64,000 bases of DNA from Lunularia cruciata (Eukaryota > Streptophyta > Marchantiopsida > Lunulariales > Lunulariaceae): assembly GCA_948567375.1 (NCBI GenBank), contig OX419762.1, positions 31,253,465 through 31,317,464 on the forward strand. Reading direction: 5' to 3'. The translations under genes and the position numbers were made by a program. This document shows positions 11,511 to 23,699 of this stretch, in pieces. The notes under the pieces are model-generated. The model had not been told where the DNA came from. It did no database searches and saw nothing but the letters and a program-made list of their open reading frames with translations. Numbering within the stretch: the first letter of the stretch is position 1; every line of letters starts with the position of its first letter.

Positions 11511-12013
11511 TGTAACAATATGGAGTTTATAGATGGGTTATTCAAGACTAACAAAGTAGCAAATATACCAAATTAGCTAAGAATTATAAGAGCATTCTAG
11601 AAGTATCTTGGAAGCTACTTAGTACCTTCTAAATATTGGGTAATATGCATACCAATTTGTGACTTCTAGGAGGAAGCTTCTTGGGAAACTTCCCAACTAA
11701 TTAGCTTGCATGCCAAGTAAGCGGTTTCTAGAAAGAAGCTTCTTGGGAAGCTTATTGACTAGTTTAGCTTATATGCCAAGTTGGCAGCTTCTAGAAGGAA
11801 ACTTCTTGAGAAGCTTCCTAGTTAGCTTGGCTTGCACTCTAAGAAAGTGACTTTTAAGAAGTTTCCTAAGAATTTTCTCAAGAGCCTTGTATGTTCCTTA
11901 TAAATACCAAAGCTCAAACTCATGCTAAACATATGGAGTTTCCCTGATTTAAGAGTCCCAATGTGATCTTCCACTCTAATCTTCCATTCTCTTATTTCTC
12001 CCCTTGGTCTTTT
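11511..12013 (+). mobile_element. Family E LTR, shared by two E elements
   Basis: It starts TGTAACAATATGGAG after an E polypurine tract, so it is the 3' LTR of the fragment at 10835-11509. An E leader/gag follows it, so it is also the 5' LTR of the element continuing to about 34510. A TATA box (TTATAAATA) lies near 11902. The LTR end and the primer binding site are deleted. The leader resumes with sequence that the reverse element has about 200 bp inside its LTR. Confidence 0.7.
11661..11880 (+). repeat. Minisatellite of about 63-bp units inside the E LTR
   Basis: About three and a half units begin near 11661, 11724, 11786 and 11849. Each carries an AAGCTTCTTGRGAAGCTT-like palindrome and a GCTTGCATGCCAAGT box. 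The same array occurs in reverse at about 14735-14960 and 31640-31880, so it belongs to the LTR. The unit number and exact units differ between copies. Confidence 0.8.
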
Positions 12014-12074
12014 ATGATGGACATGTTGCATCTATGTGTTAACTTAGATATTTGTAGATGTTTTGATAGAGTAG

Positions 12075-12801
12075 TGTAATACTCCGAGGACAAGAGCAGA
12101 GAGAAAACACAAATTGCACTCCCAAACATTCGATGCCCCAAGGGAGCACCTTCTCTTTATTATATAGACAAAGAGGATCTCCTCCAAGGAAGCTCCACCA
12201 TAGGATTAGGGACACAGATAGGTGACATGTCAGCAAGCTCCACCCTTGGATTACTTGCTTGGATGGGTGACATGTCTGGTCTAGGTCCTATCTGGTTGGT
12301 CAAACAAGCTTTGACTGGAGGGAATCTTTTAGGGAATCTTCTTGTAGGAATCTCAGAATCACGTGAGTAAGGTACCATTGGAAAGCTCTCGATGAGACAA
12401 AGCAGGGCTGGAAATTTTAGGGTTGGGGGACAAACATGCACATTTTCGTGGCCTAATTCATCCGTTTAGGCCTCCGAATTGCCTTCAAAGATTTCAGGCA
12501 TATTTTGGTTCCTACTCTATTAGTAGAAGTCCCCTTTTGGTGATACCTCTTTCTGATCTGTTTAGTCCATTATGTGTAACATCCTTCCAAATGTTACCAA
12601 ACCAATTCTCACCTTTAAATCATATGTCTAGTTATTGGTTCTAAGGTTCTCAAGTCTATTTTGGTTTTTGCTCTATTAGTAGAAGTACTCTTTTGGTGAT
12701 ACTTCTATCTTATCTAGTTTTACCATCATGTATAACATCATTCAAGATGTTACCAAACCAAATTTCACATCTAGATCATATGGCTAGCTCTTGGTATTAC
12801 A
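12075..12801 (-). mobile_element. Solo LTR of family B in E gag
   Basis: A complete 727-bp LTR (plus strand TGTAATACTCC to GGTATTACA) is flanked by perfect duplications AGTAG at 12070-12074 and 12802-12806. There is no internal sequence, so it is a solo LTR. Confidence 0.9.
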
Positions 12802-13055
12802 AGTAGTAGCCATAGCGGCAATGCTTAGAGTTATTATTGCTATGAAGCAATAAATCAAGCATCTTACTTGATTGTTGGAAGAACAAGACCATGAACAACA
12901 AAAGCATGTACAAAGAGTAAAAATTCAAAAAGAGAAGAACAAATCCAATTTCCAAAGCCCAAGGTATTTGAAGACAAGAATCTATCGGGCTCAATGATGA
13001 ATTTTGTGTTTATTGTTCACATTATTTTGAAGCTATAAATCTTCAAGATGAACAA

Positions 13056-13210
13056 AAATAGATCCAATTGGCTTGAAGCCAATTGGATGAAGTGGCAAAC
13101 TATGGTGGAAATTCCAAGTGGAGCAATTTGAATAGATCCAATAGGCTTGAAGCCAATTGGATGGAGTGGCAAAACTATGGTGGAAATTTCGAGTGGAGCA
13201 ATCTAACTGG
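13056..13210 (+). repeat. Tandem duplication of about 77 bp in E gag
   Basis: Two units begin near 13056 and 13132. The first contains the near-perfect inverted repeat ATCCAATTGGCTTGAAGCC followed by AATTGGAT, which could form a hairpin. Confidence 0.75.
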
Positions 13211-14589
13211 TAGTTTGTTATACCAATCTTGACATGAGAAGAATTCAAGAGTGCAATAATGGGGCAATTCCAAGCTATAAATACCACACAAGCTACATAA
13301 GATAGATTGGCAAAGTTAAAGCTGATTGGCTCTATAAGAAGCTACATCATTCAATTCTAGAACACCATAATGCAAATTCCAAATATACCAAAAGGTGAGG
13401 CTCTAGATCAATTTTTGAGGGGTTTAAAGTCATGCACTTGATTGGAAGAAACCATGTAGTTGGTTGAGCACTTTGGCTCCTTGGTTGCAACTACTTGGTC
13501 TCGACCTTGACCCTCACAGAACCTACCAACACATTACACATGGGTGGAGAAGCTGGTACCAATAGAGATTGATATCATCCAATAGAGATCACTTTGCATA
13601 ACACATAGAGAAAGATTAGGACAAAATGGTGGTAAGTTTTATTGTCACCAAATTAGACATCATATTTTTGAATGTCCACTCAAGAATAGATGACCTAAAA
13701 AAATTGCCCATATGGAGTTTGTGGAGCATGATGATCAAGGAAGCAAAGAATCTTAGTAGGAGAATTCAAGCCAACTATTGGGATCTTAATTAGTTCAATG
13801 GGATTGAAGGCTAGACCTATGTAAGTTTACTTTACTTGCAAGATATGGTATCTAATCATGGTTGTAGGATTTTAGTTCATTTTGGAAGTTTAGAGAATTG
13901 CATGTCCATGCATTAACAAAGGAATTAGGTATTCTTATCAAGCCAATAATTGGAAGTAGATTGATGATGACAAATGGTAGAAAAGGTTTTGCATTCTATA
14001 CATCACAACCTGTTACATTCAAGATTGGGAATGAGTATTTGGAGTTGTGAGATTTGTAATGGCGCCTCTACATTATGATATCATTCTAGGTTTACCTTAG
14101 CTTGAATATTATAAGATTCAATTTTATTGGACTTGATGATAAATTCAAGTACAACACTAAGGTAAGAATTACCAATAAGGTTGTCTAACACCTTTGAGTA
14201 AGACACCTAAGAATAGTTAGTCCTAAGATGAGAAGTTTATCAATAAAACAACCATAGAGTAAGCTTTGAAGGAAAATAAGCCTATTTTGTTGGTGTGGAT
14301 CAAGCCAATTATGCATGGATAATCTGATGAGGGCCAAAAACCTCATCAAAAAATGGTTGATCAAATAGTTCAAGAGTTTTTGGATGTGGTTTTGGATGAT
14401 CTGCCAAAGGGATTACTCTCTAATTCTGATATGCCCTTCAAGATTGAGTTGTTGCCAAGAAGTACTCCAGTGAATAGACCAATCTATTGGCTCTTGCCAA
14501 AGGAGTTGGATGAATTTCAAACACCATTGATGGAGTTGTTGGAGAAAGATTCATACAATATAGTACATTTCCTTGGGGAGCACTGATAT

Positions 14590-15069
14590 TGTAAAGGTTG
14601 AGATTGAGGAGAGAAATAAGAGAATGGAAGATTGAAGGGAAAAATCACATGGGGACAATTGAATGAGGGAAAATCCAAATGCTTAACATGAGCTTAAGCT
14701 TTGGTATATATAGAAAAATATACAAGACTCTTGAGAAGCTTCCTAAAAGTGGTCTACTTGGAATGCAAGCCAAGTTAACTAGGAAACTTCTCAAGAAGCT
14801 TCATTTTAGAAGCTACCTACTTGGCCCACAAGCTAAGCTAGCCAAGAAGTTCAACATAACCTTCCTTTTAGATGCTACTTGCTTGGCATACAAGCTAAGC
14901 TAGCTAGGAAAGTTCTTGGGAAGCTTCCTCCTTGGCATGCACATTACTCCATAGTTGGAAGGTGCCAAGTAGCTTCTTAGATGCTTCTAGAATATTCTTA
15001 GCTAATTTGGCATATTTGCTACTTTTTTGATCTTTTAATTAACTCATTGGTAAGCTCCATATTGTTACA
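14590..15069 (-). mobile_element. 3' LTR of the reverse E element
   Basis: About 480 bp, from TGTAAAGG to CCATATTGTTACA on the plus strand. It contains the minisatellite at 14735-14960. It pairs with 31504-31968. Confidence 0.85.
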
Positions 15070-16545
15070 TATATTCCCTCACCGCTAGTTGGTGATGTCA
15101 TTGTCACCATAGAGGCTTCAAATTCCTAGATAGCCATTTGTGCATTCTAGAGATGAGAAAGAGGTTCCTAAGTGGCATCATGAAGAGGATACCCTTTCCA
15201 AAGGACTTTTTACTTTGTATGTTGTTGGTGACTCCGTTGAATGTGGCAACATGCAATGATACAATCAACTTCATATTCCTTATGATCATTAATAAGGATA
15301 GGAGTAGGAGGAGGTTGGACACAAGAGGAAAAGAAGATGGATAAGGAACAAAGGGTTTCAACTTGGAAACTTGAAAAACAAAGTGGATTTGCATATGACA
15401 AGGCAAGGCAAGTCAATAAGCAACAAGAGAATGACTTAGGTGACATCAAAGGGTCCTTTCCAATTAGGAGAAAGTTTATGGATTTGGGTATCAAGTGGGA
15501 GAGGAATATTACTAGAGGAGATTATGACCTTATCATCAAGTTGAAAGGTGAGATCATGATGATGGTGGTTTACATATTATTTATGACAATTTTGAGCAAC
15601 AAGGAGATGAGATTTGGCTTGTTGGAGGGATTGAGATATGGTGGTCAAGAAGGTAGAAGTACTAGGGACATGAGATGGAGGAAGAGTAAAAAGGGAACCT
15701 AGAACAAGTGGATCTTGCCAAACTAAGGAAGAAAGGAGAATATCCAATGCTTGCATATTTGGAATTATTATTTGCAAACTCAACAACTACAAGACACTCA
15801 TCCTAGTTAGTATGGTGAACATTGGCAAAGGCATGAAACAAACCTTCCAAGGTGCAATTTTCTTGTTTGGTTTGTCCATCAATTTGAGGATGATAGGTCA
15901 TGAACAAAGCAAGCTTGGTGTTGAGTATCTAGAAGAACCTTTGCCAAAAGTTTCTAATGAATCAAGGATCACGGTCGGAGATGAGTACACAAAGCATCTC
16001 ATGATGCTTGAGGACATTGTTGAGGTAAATCTATGCCAATGTTGAAGCATCCATGATATCAAAGGTTGGTGCCAAATGGATTTGCTTACTAAGTTTATCC
16101 ACAAACACCATGATTGTTATGTGACCTTGCTTTGTCTTGGGCAAGGACGTGATAGGATCTAAGCTCATATGTTCCTATTGACCAAATGGAATGGGGAGTG
16201 GTTGAAGGACTCTACTTGGTTTTTGGTTGCTGGCCTTGTTGCATTGGCAGCACTCACAAGATCAAAAAAACTCTCAAACATCTTGTGCTATGTTGGGCCA
16301 CCACAATTGGTGTTGGAGGGTACCCAAGGTTTTGTCCACACCTGTGTGACCAACAATTGGTAAGTCATGGGATTCTTGAAGGTGCACAAGTTGGAGATCA
16401 CTCTTGGTTGGAACATAAATCTGGTTCTCATAGAATAGAAGGCCTTCCTTTAAAGATAAGGTATTGTACTCCTTGTTGCATACTACAAGATGACCTTGTA
16501 CCATCTAAAAGAAGCAATCTTGTTATAAAGCTATCCTAAACTCAA
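15070..16545 (-). pseudogene. E integrase and chromodomain remnant, reverse
   Basis: The best piece is 16504-16274: a zinc-binding start with GHTGVDKTL and LWWPNIAQDV, the usual HHCC region. The core is scattered in pieces at 15577-16104. The C-terminal part (15406-15104) holds MPCHMQIHFVFQVSKLKP and a broken chromodomain. Several frames are needed to read it, so it is not functional. Confidence 0.75.
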
Positions 16546-17796
16546 TATGGACTTTAGAGTCAATTGATACCATCATAATTGCCACCATCATGAGAGGAAG
16601 AGACTTCAAATCAGGTTATCATGACAAAGCATAGAGGATGAAATGAAACTGATTGGGTTTGTACTCAAGTTTTGTACTTGTTGCTCCAATTGATTATGTC
16701 AACTCTTCTTGTGCTCCTAATGTAATGTTTGTAACAAGGGTTTGTGATTGATTCACATAATTACTTGTTTTCCCAAGAGATAATGCTTCCATACCTTGGT
16801 GGCATAAACCAATGTTAGTTGATCTTGATCTTGGGCAGAGTTATTTATTTTGCAGTGTTTAGCCAATGTAACACAAAGAAAATGGGATGTAACCCATTTG
16901 GAAATTCCTATTGCAACATGACTCCAATAACAAACTTAGAAGCATTGAATCAACCACACAAGGTAGTTAAGAATCATATGGTTGTGGAATGGGTCTTGAA
17001 GTTGAACCATATGTTTCAACTTTTGGAATGTTTCTTTATGCTTGGTGGCCTGTTGAAAGCTTGTGTTCTTCTCTAAGAGGTCAATCAATGGTGTGGCCAT
17101 CAACATAATAGTGGATGAACCATCGGTAAAAACTTACCAATCCATTAAATGCTCTCAATTTTGTGGTATCCTTTGAGGTATGCTAATCAATAATGAGTTT
17201 ATTTTTCCCCTCTTCCATCTTGATTTCCTCTAATGAGACCTTATGATCCAAGAATGTAACTTCCTTATGCCAAAAGGCACACTTTGACTTCTTGTAGTAA
17301 AAGTTCCATTGCCATAGTTGTCTTAGGGCTTCTTGCACAGATTTCTGTGTTCTACTTCCATCTTGCTATAGATTAATATATTATCCAAGAATACCACCAC
17401 CTATTGATCCAATAGCCCATCCAACACCTGATGCATCTAATCCTTGAAATTATTAGAGCATTAGTAAGCTAGAACTCTCCATACAAAATGCCCATACCTT
17501 GTGCCAAATGTAATCTTTTGCATGTCCTCTCTATCAATGAGAACTACCAATAGCCGCTTTGAAGATCCAACTTGGAGAAGTATTGTGCTCCACTCAATTG
17601 ATTGAGCAAGTCATCAATTTGAGGCAAAGGATATGTATTCTTCACTATTTGTTTATTGAGGCCATGATAATCAATATAGAAGTGAAGTCATGCATCTTAC
17701 TTTGGAACAAATAATATCCATGCTCTCCAAGGAGATGTACTATATTGTATGAAATCATTCTCCAACAACTCTATGAATTTTATTTGAAGCTCATCC
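16546..17796 (-). pseudogene. E reverse transcriptase/RNase H remnant, reverse
   Basis: No long frame survives, but the minus strand aligns with 4329-5460 throughout. Recognisable pieces include the catalytic region near 17390 and the segment for [11 protein letters not shown] near 17610-17630. At 17796 a D LTR cuts it inside the sequence before the IDYxxLN block. The missing side is at 29521-29900. Confidence 0.75.
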
Positions 17797-18905
17797 TATA
17801 ACACCCATTTTTGCATATATATGCTATTGTGATGTTTAGTTTGATATTATAAGCACTTGAGAGATATTATCTATATAAAGATATAAGATGGTTCTACATT
17901 AGTCATGATTGGCTAAAGTTAGTCATAAGTAAGATAGAGGGGACCTTACTTTAAAAGAGGTGGGAAAGATGAGGATCACTATTTTGGATTCTTGTGTATT
18001 GATTTGGTATTATTCCTAGGTGTTTGGCTTTGAGGAAAGAATTGAGAACTCTTGGACCCATAAGACTTTTTGCTTCAAATTCTTTTATAATCCAAGGATA
18101 GTCCATATAATCTTTGACTTTGTGTGTGACAACCCGACTAGTCTCACTTTTGCGGTAATTAGGAAGTAAAGTTCATTCTCATAGAGATACGAGTCAGAAA
18201 TGGTCAAATACAATGTAAAACTAGTAACATTGTAGTTCTTCTTGGTTTTGTCTTTAATCTCTCAAGTATAAACCCTACCCAGAAGAGAGTAATAAGTACC
18301 AATTCACAGTCTCATCATAAATTAACACTCCATAATCACAATACCATCAAATCTTTCCAAACTAAATTTGATTGTGATGATTCATATTCTTCCAAAGTAG
18401 GCTACTACACTACAAAATGACTTCACCTCAGAATTATGTTCCACCTTTCCACTGAAGGTACAACTTCTTTGATCAAAATTGCTTTGTATCAACCCCATAT
18501 TGCACTCACAAATGTAGAATACTACCAACATTACAATTCCTCACGGATCTGTCAAGGTTTTCCTTTGATTGCCATCCACTCAAGATCAAACACACAAAAT
18601 TAAATCCGCAATGTAGAATCCAACATCTAACACTCTAACTCTCACTCTAACACTACATCTAACACACTAACAATCCAACATCCAACATATAACACTCTAA
18701 CACCTTTGAATTTTTCCACACACTCACAAACACACACAAATGAATGATACTTAGAATTAAGCTGAAATGATGAGCACTAAGATCTAGCACTTTGCTTTAC
18801 TCAACTTTAAAAATACAAATAATAAACAACATAAAATTGCAAATTCTTCCTTTACATAGGCTGAGCACTTCAATATTTATCTAAAAAGAATACTATTCTA
18901 CAACA

Positions 18906-20279
18906 ACTCTTCCAACCAACAAATCCAAAATGACAAACCACCTCTTCATATCTGCCTCTTCAATTCTCAAATGAGTTTCTAATCCAATCCAATGTCAACC
19001 TTGACTTTGGCTTCCAAATCCAATATTCTCCTAAGAATTTGTCCTTCTTTGAGTCTCTCTAATACAACTCCTACATCTTCTATTCTACTACTTCTTCATT
19101 CTAAACTACAATTGTAGACATGGGTATTCTATCTACTTTTTTATCTTCCAACCCACTGTGCTCTAATATCTCAGCAACTCACCGAAGACACTTGCACTCC
19201 TACTTCTACAACTTTAGACTTTGTATTCAACTTCATCTCACTATGAAGTCTATCTAAATTTGATCTAACAAAATCTAATCTGAGACATATATTGTCTCCT
19301 ACCTCTAACATCTTCTTATCTGCTCTATCTCTCAAGAAAATCATCAAACTATTCATATCTACATCTTTTGCCATCCTCCTCTGAGTTTCTTGCACAATCA
19401 GCTTCAACTCATGCACTCTTGCTTCTTCCAGCTTCCCTTCAGATTCTGTACTCACCATCGCTTTTAACTCCTTCATAATTGCTACTGCTCCATCTGATTC
19501 CACCATCAAAACTGCCTTCTCCTTACTTCTTTCCGCTTCTAACTTGTTCCGATACATCATCAATTCATCTTTGAATTCAGCCTTCAATGCCTCCTTCTCT
19601 TGCACATACTGAATTAATTGACCTTCAACTCCTCAAAGCAACTCCCGCAATCGTTCTTCCTCTCAAGTATGTTTTACCAATTCTTGTTGCCAAGCTTGGT
19701 CCTTCTCCATCGCACTCTTCTTTAAACTCTCCAACTCTTGTTCCATCACCACTGTAATCACCTTCAAGAGTATGATCTCAACTCGTACATCAAGAACTTC
19801 TTGTTTCATATGCTCAACCAATGCTTTCTCCTTCAATTCTTTGCTACATTTCAAGAAATTTTCCTGCAAGGCATCCAAGCTTTTCTTCCAAAGAACTGCC
19901 TCAGCCCAAAGTTCTTTGGCTTACTTCTCTCCTTGGGTTAGCTAACTCCTCAATGCCAAGGTCTCCTCACTCCACTTCTTCACTACATCCAACTCATCCC
20001 TCACTTTAGGATGCTGGTTCCTCAGATCTACTCTCTTTTGCTGCAAAAGCACCAACAAAGGACAGACAATCTTTGATAGGTACTTGACTCCACCATCTCT
20101 TCCTTCCTTGTCCAGTCTGACTTTGTTGCTGGCAGGCATCTCTTCCACTGGTGCCTCACTTTGAAGATGTGATCTTTGTATCTTTAACATTTTACCCTTT
20201 AAGTTCTCTTCTTCATTCTCAACGTTGTTGGGTCCGGCAACCACCACGTGAGTGCTCCTCTTCATACTTGCCACCCTTT
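18906..20279 (-). pseudogene. A-LTR coiled-coil ORF copy 2, C-terminal half
   Basis: Read from 20279 down. Open pieces are 20334-19942 (KGKMLKIQRSHLQ and the following linker), 19878-19663 and 19605-19171. The last holds the conserved block KKMLEVGDNICLRLDFVRSN and KSKVVEVGVQVSS, seen also near 2030-2160 and 58355. Heptad-like Lys/Glu/Leu composition predicts coiled coil. It continues from the N-terminal half at 28483-27477 across the B insertion. Confidence 0.65.
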
Positions 20280-20714
20280 TGTAATACTCAGAGGACAAGT
20301 CTTTCGAATAAAAAAAGGTCCAACTCAACACCACCTCTTATTTTAGACGCGTGATGAGAGAAAACACAAATTTCAGACTCAATCATCCGTGCCCCAAAGG
20401 AGCACCTTCTCTTTATCATATAGACAAAGAGGATCTCTTCCAAGGAAGCTCCACCATAGGATTAGGCACATAGATAGGTGACATGTCAGCAAGCTCCACC
20501 CTTGGATTACTTACTTGGATGGGTGACATATTGGTCATGATCCTATCTGGTTGGTGAAACAAGCTTTGACCAAAGAGAATCTTTTAGGGAATCTTCCTAT
20601 AGGAATCTCATAATCACGTGAGTGAGGTATCATTGGAAAGCTCTCAACTAAACAAACCAAGGAAGAGGATGGAAACCACTATGTGAGTTCTCCTCTTCAT
20701 ACTTGCCACCCTTG
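20240..20714 (-). repeat. Duplicated flank plus partial B LTR
   Basis: A 40-bp piece of the A ORF (ending CTTCATACTTGCCACCCTT) occurs at 20240-20279 and again at about 20675-20713. Each copy directly abuts a B LTR end (TGTAATACTC). Between them lies about 390 bp of a reverse B LTR end (20280 to about 20670), with a 50-bp insertion near 20300-20350. This is a tandem duplication of flank plus LTR, not a second insertion. Confidence 0.7.
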
Positions 20715-21456
20715 TGTAATACTCTGAGGACAAGAGAAGAGAGAAAACACAAATTTCACACTCAATCATCCGATGCTCCAAAGGAGCACATTCTCTTTAT
20801 TATATAAACAAAGAAGATCTCCTCTAAGGAAGCTCCACCATAGGATTAGGCACATAGATAGGTGACATGTCAGAAAGCTCCACCCTTGGATTACTTACTT
20901 GGATGGGTGACATGTTGGTCTTGATCCTATTTGGTTGGTCAAACAAGCTTTGACCAAAGAGAATCTTTTAGAGAATCTTCTTGTAGGAATCACATGGGTG
21001 AGGTACCATTGGAAAACTCTAAACTAGAAAAACTAGTGGGGAGGTAATTCTAGCCTTTCTATTGTTGGGAGGGGGAGGGGGGATGTTTGCACATTTTCAA
21101 AGCCTAATTCATCCGTTTAGGCCTCCAAAATTACCTTCACAGATTTTTAGGCATCTTTTGGTTCCTACTCTATTAGTAGAAGGCACTTTTTGGTGATACC
21201 TCTTTCTAATTTATTTAGTACATCATTTAAAACATCCTTCTAGATGTTACCAAACCAATTCTCACCTTTAAATCATATGTCTAGCTATTGGTTCTAAGGT
21301 TTTCAAGTCTATTTTGGTTTCTGCTCTATTAGTAGAAGTACTCTTTTGGTGATACTTCTATTTGATATATTTTTTCCATCATGTATAACATCATTCCAGA
21401 TATTACCAAATCAAATTTCATATAGAGATCATATAGCTTTAGCTCTTGGTATTACA
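20715..21456 (-). mobile_element. 3' LTR of the reverse B element
   Basis: 742 bp, TGTAATACTC to TATTACA on the plus strand. It is followed at 21457 by the complement of the polypurine tract AAAAGGAGGGAGG, which also precedes the LTR at 42564. Confidence 0.9.
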
Positions 21457-23510
21457 AACCTCCCTCCTTTTAAGATGCAACGTTTTTATTGTGCAATTGT
21501 TGCTCAAACGCTTGTAAATGCATGCTCAAACACTGGTGCATGTGTCAAATTGGAAACAGGCTCCCAGGATTACCTCATAGAGAAGGTAACCTTTCTATTA
21601 TACCAAATAGTCCACCCACAAATGGAGAGTACCACACATGCGTCTTTGGAGGATATGCTCCACTTCATATTCTTTGATGCCATCAATGAGTATCAAACAA
21701 GGTCAAAGGTCTTGTGTGGATGACAGTGGCCTGATCTGGGAGCATACTTACATAGTAGGGATATTGGATGGATCTTCATATATGGTGGTAGCCCAAGGTG
21801 ATAGGCCACAATGCCGACTCAATGAAGAATAGAAAAAAGCCCAATAAAATGAGGTTTGAGCTTACGAGGGTCAACTAAGGTGAGATGGTTGTAGAAAACC
21901 ACACCTGATCCCCAACATTGAACTCCATGTGCCTGCGGTGTGCATTGGCATACTACTTCTATCAATTTTGCACAATCTGAAATCTATGCTTGGCGCTCTC
22001 CACACCTTGTTGGATTCAAGAAACAAATGTGTTGACTGCATTGACCTTGGTAGCCACCGGATGGATCTTCATCAAGCTAGAAGATGTGAAGGAGTGCTCA
22101 CCATACATGAGGAAGAACAGAGTGACATGAGTGGATGCATTCATCAAATTTTTATAAGCAAATTCCACCAAGGTGTAATACTCCAAGGACAAGAGAAGAG
22201 AGAAACCACAGATTGCACACTCAAACATTCGATGCCCCAAGGGAGCACCTTCTCTTTATTATATAGACAAAGAGGATCTCCTCCAAGGAATCTCCACCAT
22301 AGGATTAGGGACATAGATAGGTGACATGTCAGCAAGCTCCACCCTTGGATTACTTACTTGGATGGGTGACATGTCTGGTCTAGGTCCTATCTGGTTGGTC
22401 AAACATGCTTTGACCGGGGGGAATCTTTTAGGGAATCTTCCTGTAGGAATCTCAGAATCACATGAGTAAGGTACCATTGGAAAGCTCTCGACAAGAAAAA
22501 GCAGGGGAGAGAGAAGGCCAACCTTTCCTCTGTTTGGGGGGGGGGGACTTGCTTATTTTTGAGGCCTAATTCATCCGTTTAGGCCTCCGAAATTGCCTTC
22601 AAAGATTTCAGGCATATTTCGGTTCCTACTCTATTAGTAGAAGTCCCCTTTTGGTGATACCTCTTTCTGATCTGTTTAGCTTATCATGTGTAACATCCTT
22701 CCAGATGTTGCCAAACCAATTCTCACCTTTAATCATATGTCTAGCTATTGGTTCTAAGGTTCTCAAGTCTATTTCGGTTTCTGTACTATTAGTAGAAGTA
22801 CTCTTTTGGTGATACTTCTATCTGATCTATTTTGACCATCATGTATAACATCATTCTAGATGTTACCAAACCAAATTTCACATCTAGATCATATGGCTAA
22901 CCCTTGGTATTACACAAGGGGATTAGGGTGTCCCACCTTTCTTGCTTTTCTAAAGTGAAGCCGTGCAACATGTCTTCAATAGTGCAATTCACCTACTTTA
23001 TTTTTCCATCTACTTGTGGGTGGTAATTTGTAGACATGGTCAACTTGGTGACATGGTCAACTTGGTTTTGAAGAAACCAAAAAGTGTTTGCCAAAACAAA
23101 CTGGTGAATTGAGTGCCTCTATCAATGATGAGTGCTCAAGACAAGCCATGGTGAGAGAAGACTACATCTAAGTGTAATTTGACCTAGTTGTGGAGCGGTC
23201 ACATCCTTGGTGGTAGGGTGTACATGAATCATTTTGCTGAGCCGGTCCACAAAGACCACAATGGAGTCAAACCCTTAGATGGTCTTGGGTAATTCATAGA
23301 TGCAATCTATACTCACCTGTTCCTAACGTTGTGTAGGAGTGGAAAGACGTTGAAGGAGCCATGAAGGAGCTTGATTAGAAGCTTTGTTTTGTTGATAAAG
23401 TAGGCAATTGTATATGTAGTCCATGTTGCTGCTCATCTTGGGCCAATAATAATGGGGTTGGATTGCTTCCAAGGTCTTGTCCACTCCGACATGACCTACA
23501 ATGGTCAAAT
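21457..23510 (-). pseudogene. B integrase and chromodomain remnant, reverse, split
   Basis: Minus-strand fragments match the forward element: TIVGHVGVDKTLEAIQPHYYWPKM (zinc-binding start, 23508-23430) and a core in pieces. LVEFAYKNLMNAST and LMYGEHSFTSSSLMKI lie at 22180-22060, where a solo LTR (22174-22914) splits the core. The C-terminal chromodomain at about 21480-21900 is badly worn. It is dead. Confidence 0.8.
22174..22914 (-). mobile_element. Solo LTR of family B inside B integrase
   Basis: 741 bp with perfect duplications CAAGG at 22169-22173 and 22915-22919. The family has inserted into its own copy. Confidence 0.92.
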
Positions 23511-23699
23511 CATGACATTTTGCTAGAATGGTGGTGCATAATTTTGGGACATTTAGGATCCATAATTTGCCATCATGAAAGGTGAGTCATTGGGTGCTGG
23601 TGACACCTTTGGATGATTGTGCTCCTATAATCTATGGATCAGTTTTTGTAGCAACTAGAATCTCTGGCCAAAATTCAAGGTTAATCTTAACCACTACCA

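Larger units (their letters stand above)
12014..14589 (+). pseudogene. E gag, protease and reverse transcriptase start (second forward copy, left part)
   Basis: The leader/gag start is split by a B solo LTR (12075-12801). Gag continues at 12802-13800 with a worn zinc knuckle near 13645 (FYCHQIRHHIFEC). The protease/linker runs 13800-14350. The stretch 14353-14586 is open and encodes the segment before the reverse transcriptase (PLMELLEKDS). A reverse E element then interrupts at 14590, and the reading resumes at 31969. Confidence 0.75.

Noticed and set aside
20280-20670. A separate solo B LTR
   Set aside because: It lacks the far end and has no target duplication. The repeated 40-bp flank shows a local tandem duplication.
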